Part shown: one piece after another, positions 6,946 to 6,998 of the stretch | Position numbering within the stretch: position 1 is the stretch's first letter | Layout: each line of letters begins with the position of its first letter | Assembly: GCA_947253195.1 (NCBI GenBank) | Contig: CAMXXM010000078.1 | Span: 1-6,998 of the forward strand | Direction: 5' to 3' | DNA length: 6,998 bases | From: an uncultured Porphyromonas sp. | Lineage (GTDB): Bacteria > Bacteroidota > Bacteroidia > Bacteroidales > Porphyromonadaceae | Made by a program: the position numbers and the translations under genes | The notes under the pieces: model-generated | Databases searched by the model: none | What the model saw: only the letters and a program-made list of their open reading frames with translations | What the model was told of the DNA's origin: nothing

Positions 6946-6998
6946 GAGACCTTTGAAAAATAGGGAGGGGAAAAAGAGACGCTCTTTCTTGGATGATT
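6946..6998. repeat. Right copy of 53-bp terminal inverted repeat
   Basis: This is the exact reverse complement of 2-54. Inside the window, the base before it (6945) breaks the match. The outward-reading sequence starts GAGACCTTTGAAAAATAGGG. The spacing to the ftsA start is 229 bases. On the minus strand, heading toward ftsA, the repeat contains TATTTTTC, which is 7 of 8 matches to a Bacteroidota -7 box, so a weak outward promoter is conceivable but unproven. Confidence 0.95.

Noticed and set aside
1..6998. CRISPR array, tRNA, rRNA, riboswitch or phage genes
   Set aside because: No regularly spaced repeats, cloverleaf, rRNA-like stretch or phage protein was found; the non-coding gaps are short and accounted for.

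Overview
The window looks like chromosomal housekeeping DNA from a GC-rich member of the Bacteroidota, most likely Porphyromonas or a close relative. This is inferred from three things: the ftsA-ftsZ-yqeY order, the style of the FtsZ, SufS and RF2 proteins, and promoter-like -7 boxes of the Bacteroidota form TAnnTTTG. The species call is an inference; no rRNA or other marker is present. All six genes lie on the minus strand, so the window reads right to left.

From the right: a 53-bp terminal repeat (6946-6998), a non-coding leader region (6717-6945) with a good -7 box and two hairpins, then ftsA (5250-6716), ftsZ (3750-5213), a YqeY/GatB-like gene (3271-3729) and the cysteine desulfurase sufS (2054-3265). 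These four are tightly packed and look like one transcription unit for cell division, a tRNA-amidotransferase-like accessory protein and sulfur mobilisation. A 143-bp gap with a strong hairpin and a second -7 box follows. Next come prfB (773-1910, peptide chain release factor 2, expressed through a programmed +1 frameshift) and efp (179-745, elongation factor P), a pair of translation factors. A perfect 15-bp stem-loop terminator closes the unit, and the other copy of the 53-bp repeat (2-54) lies at the left edge.

Two things stand out. First, the two ends of the window are perfect reverse complements of each other over 53 bases, and their inner edge begins GAGACCTTTG, which resembles insertion-sequence termini. 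This suggests that the window is a contig that runs into the same multicopy element on both sides. Second, prfB carries a textbook frameshift site (AGGGGG, TAC, CTT, TGA, C), although Bacteroidota ribosomes are reported to use Shine-Dalgarno sequences poorly. I see no gene set that looks like an undescribed defence, metabolic or mobile system. The coding content is ordinary, and the interest lies in the edges and in the regulatory sites.
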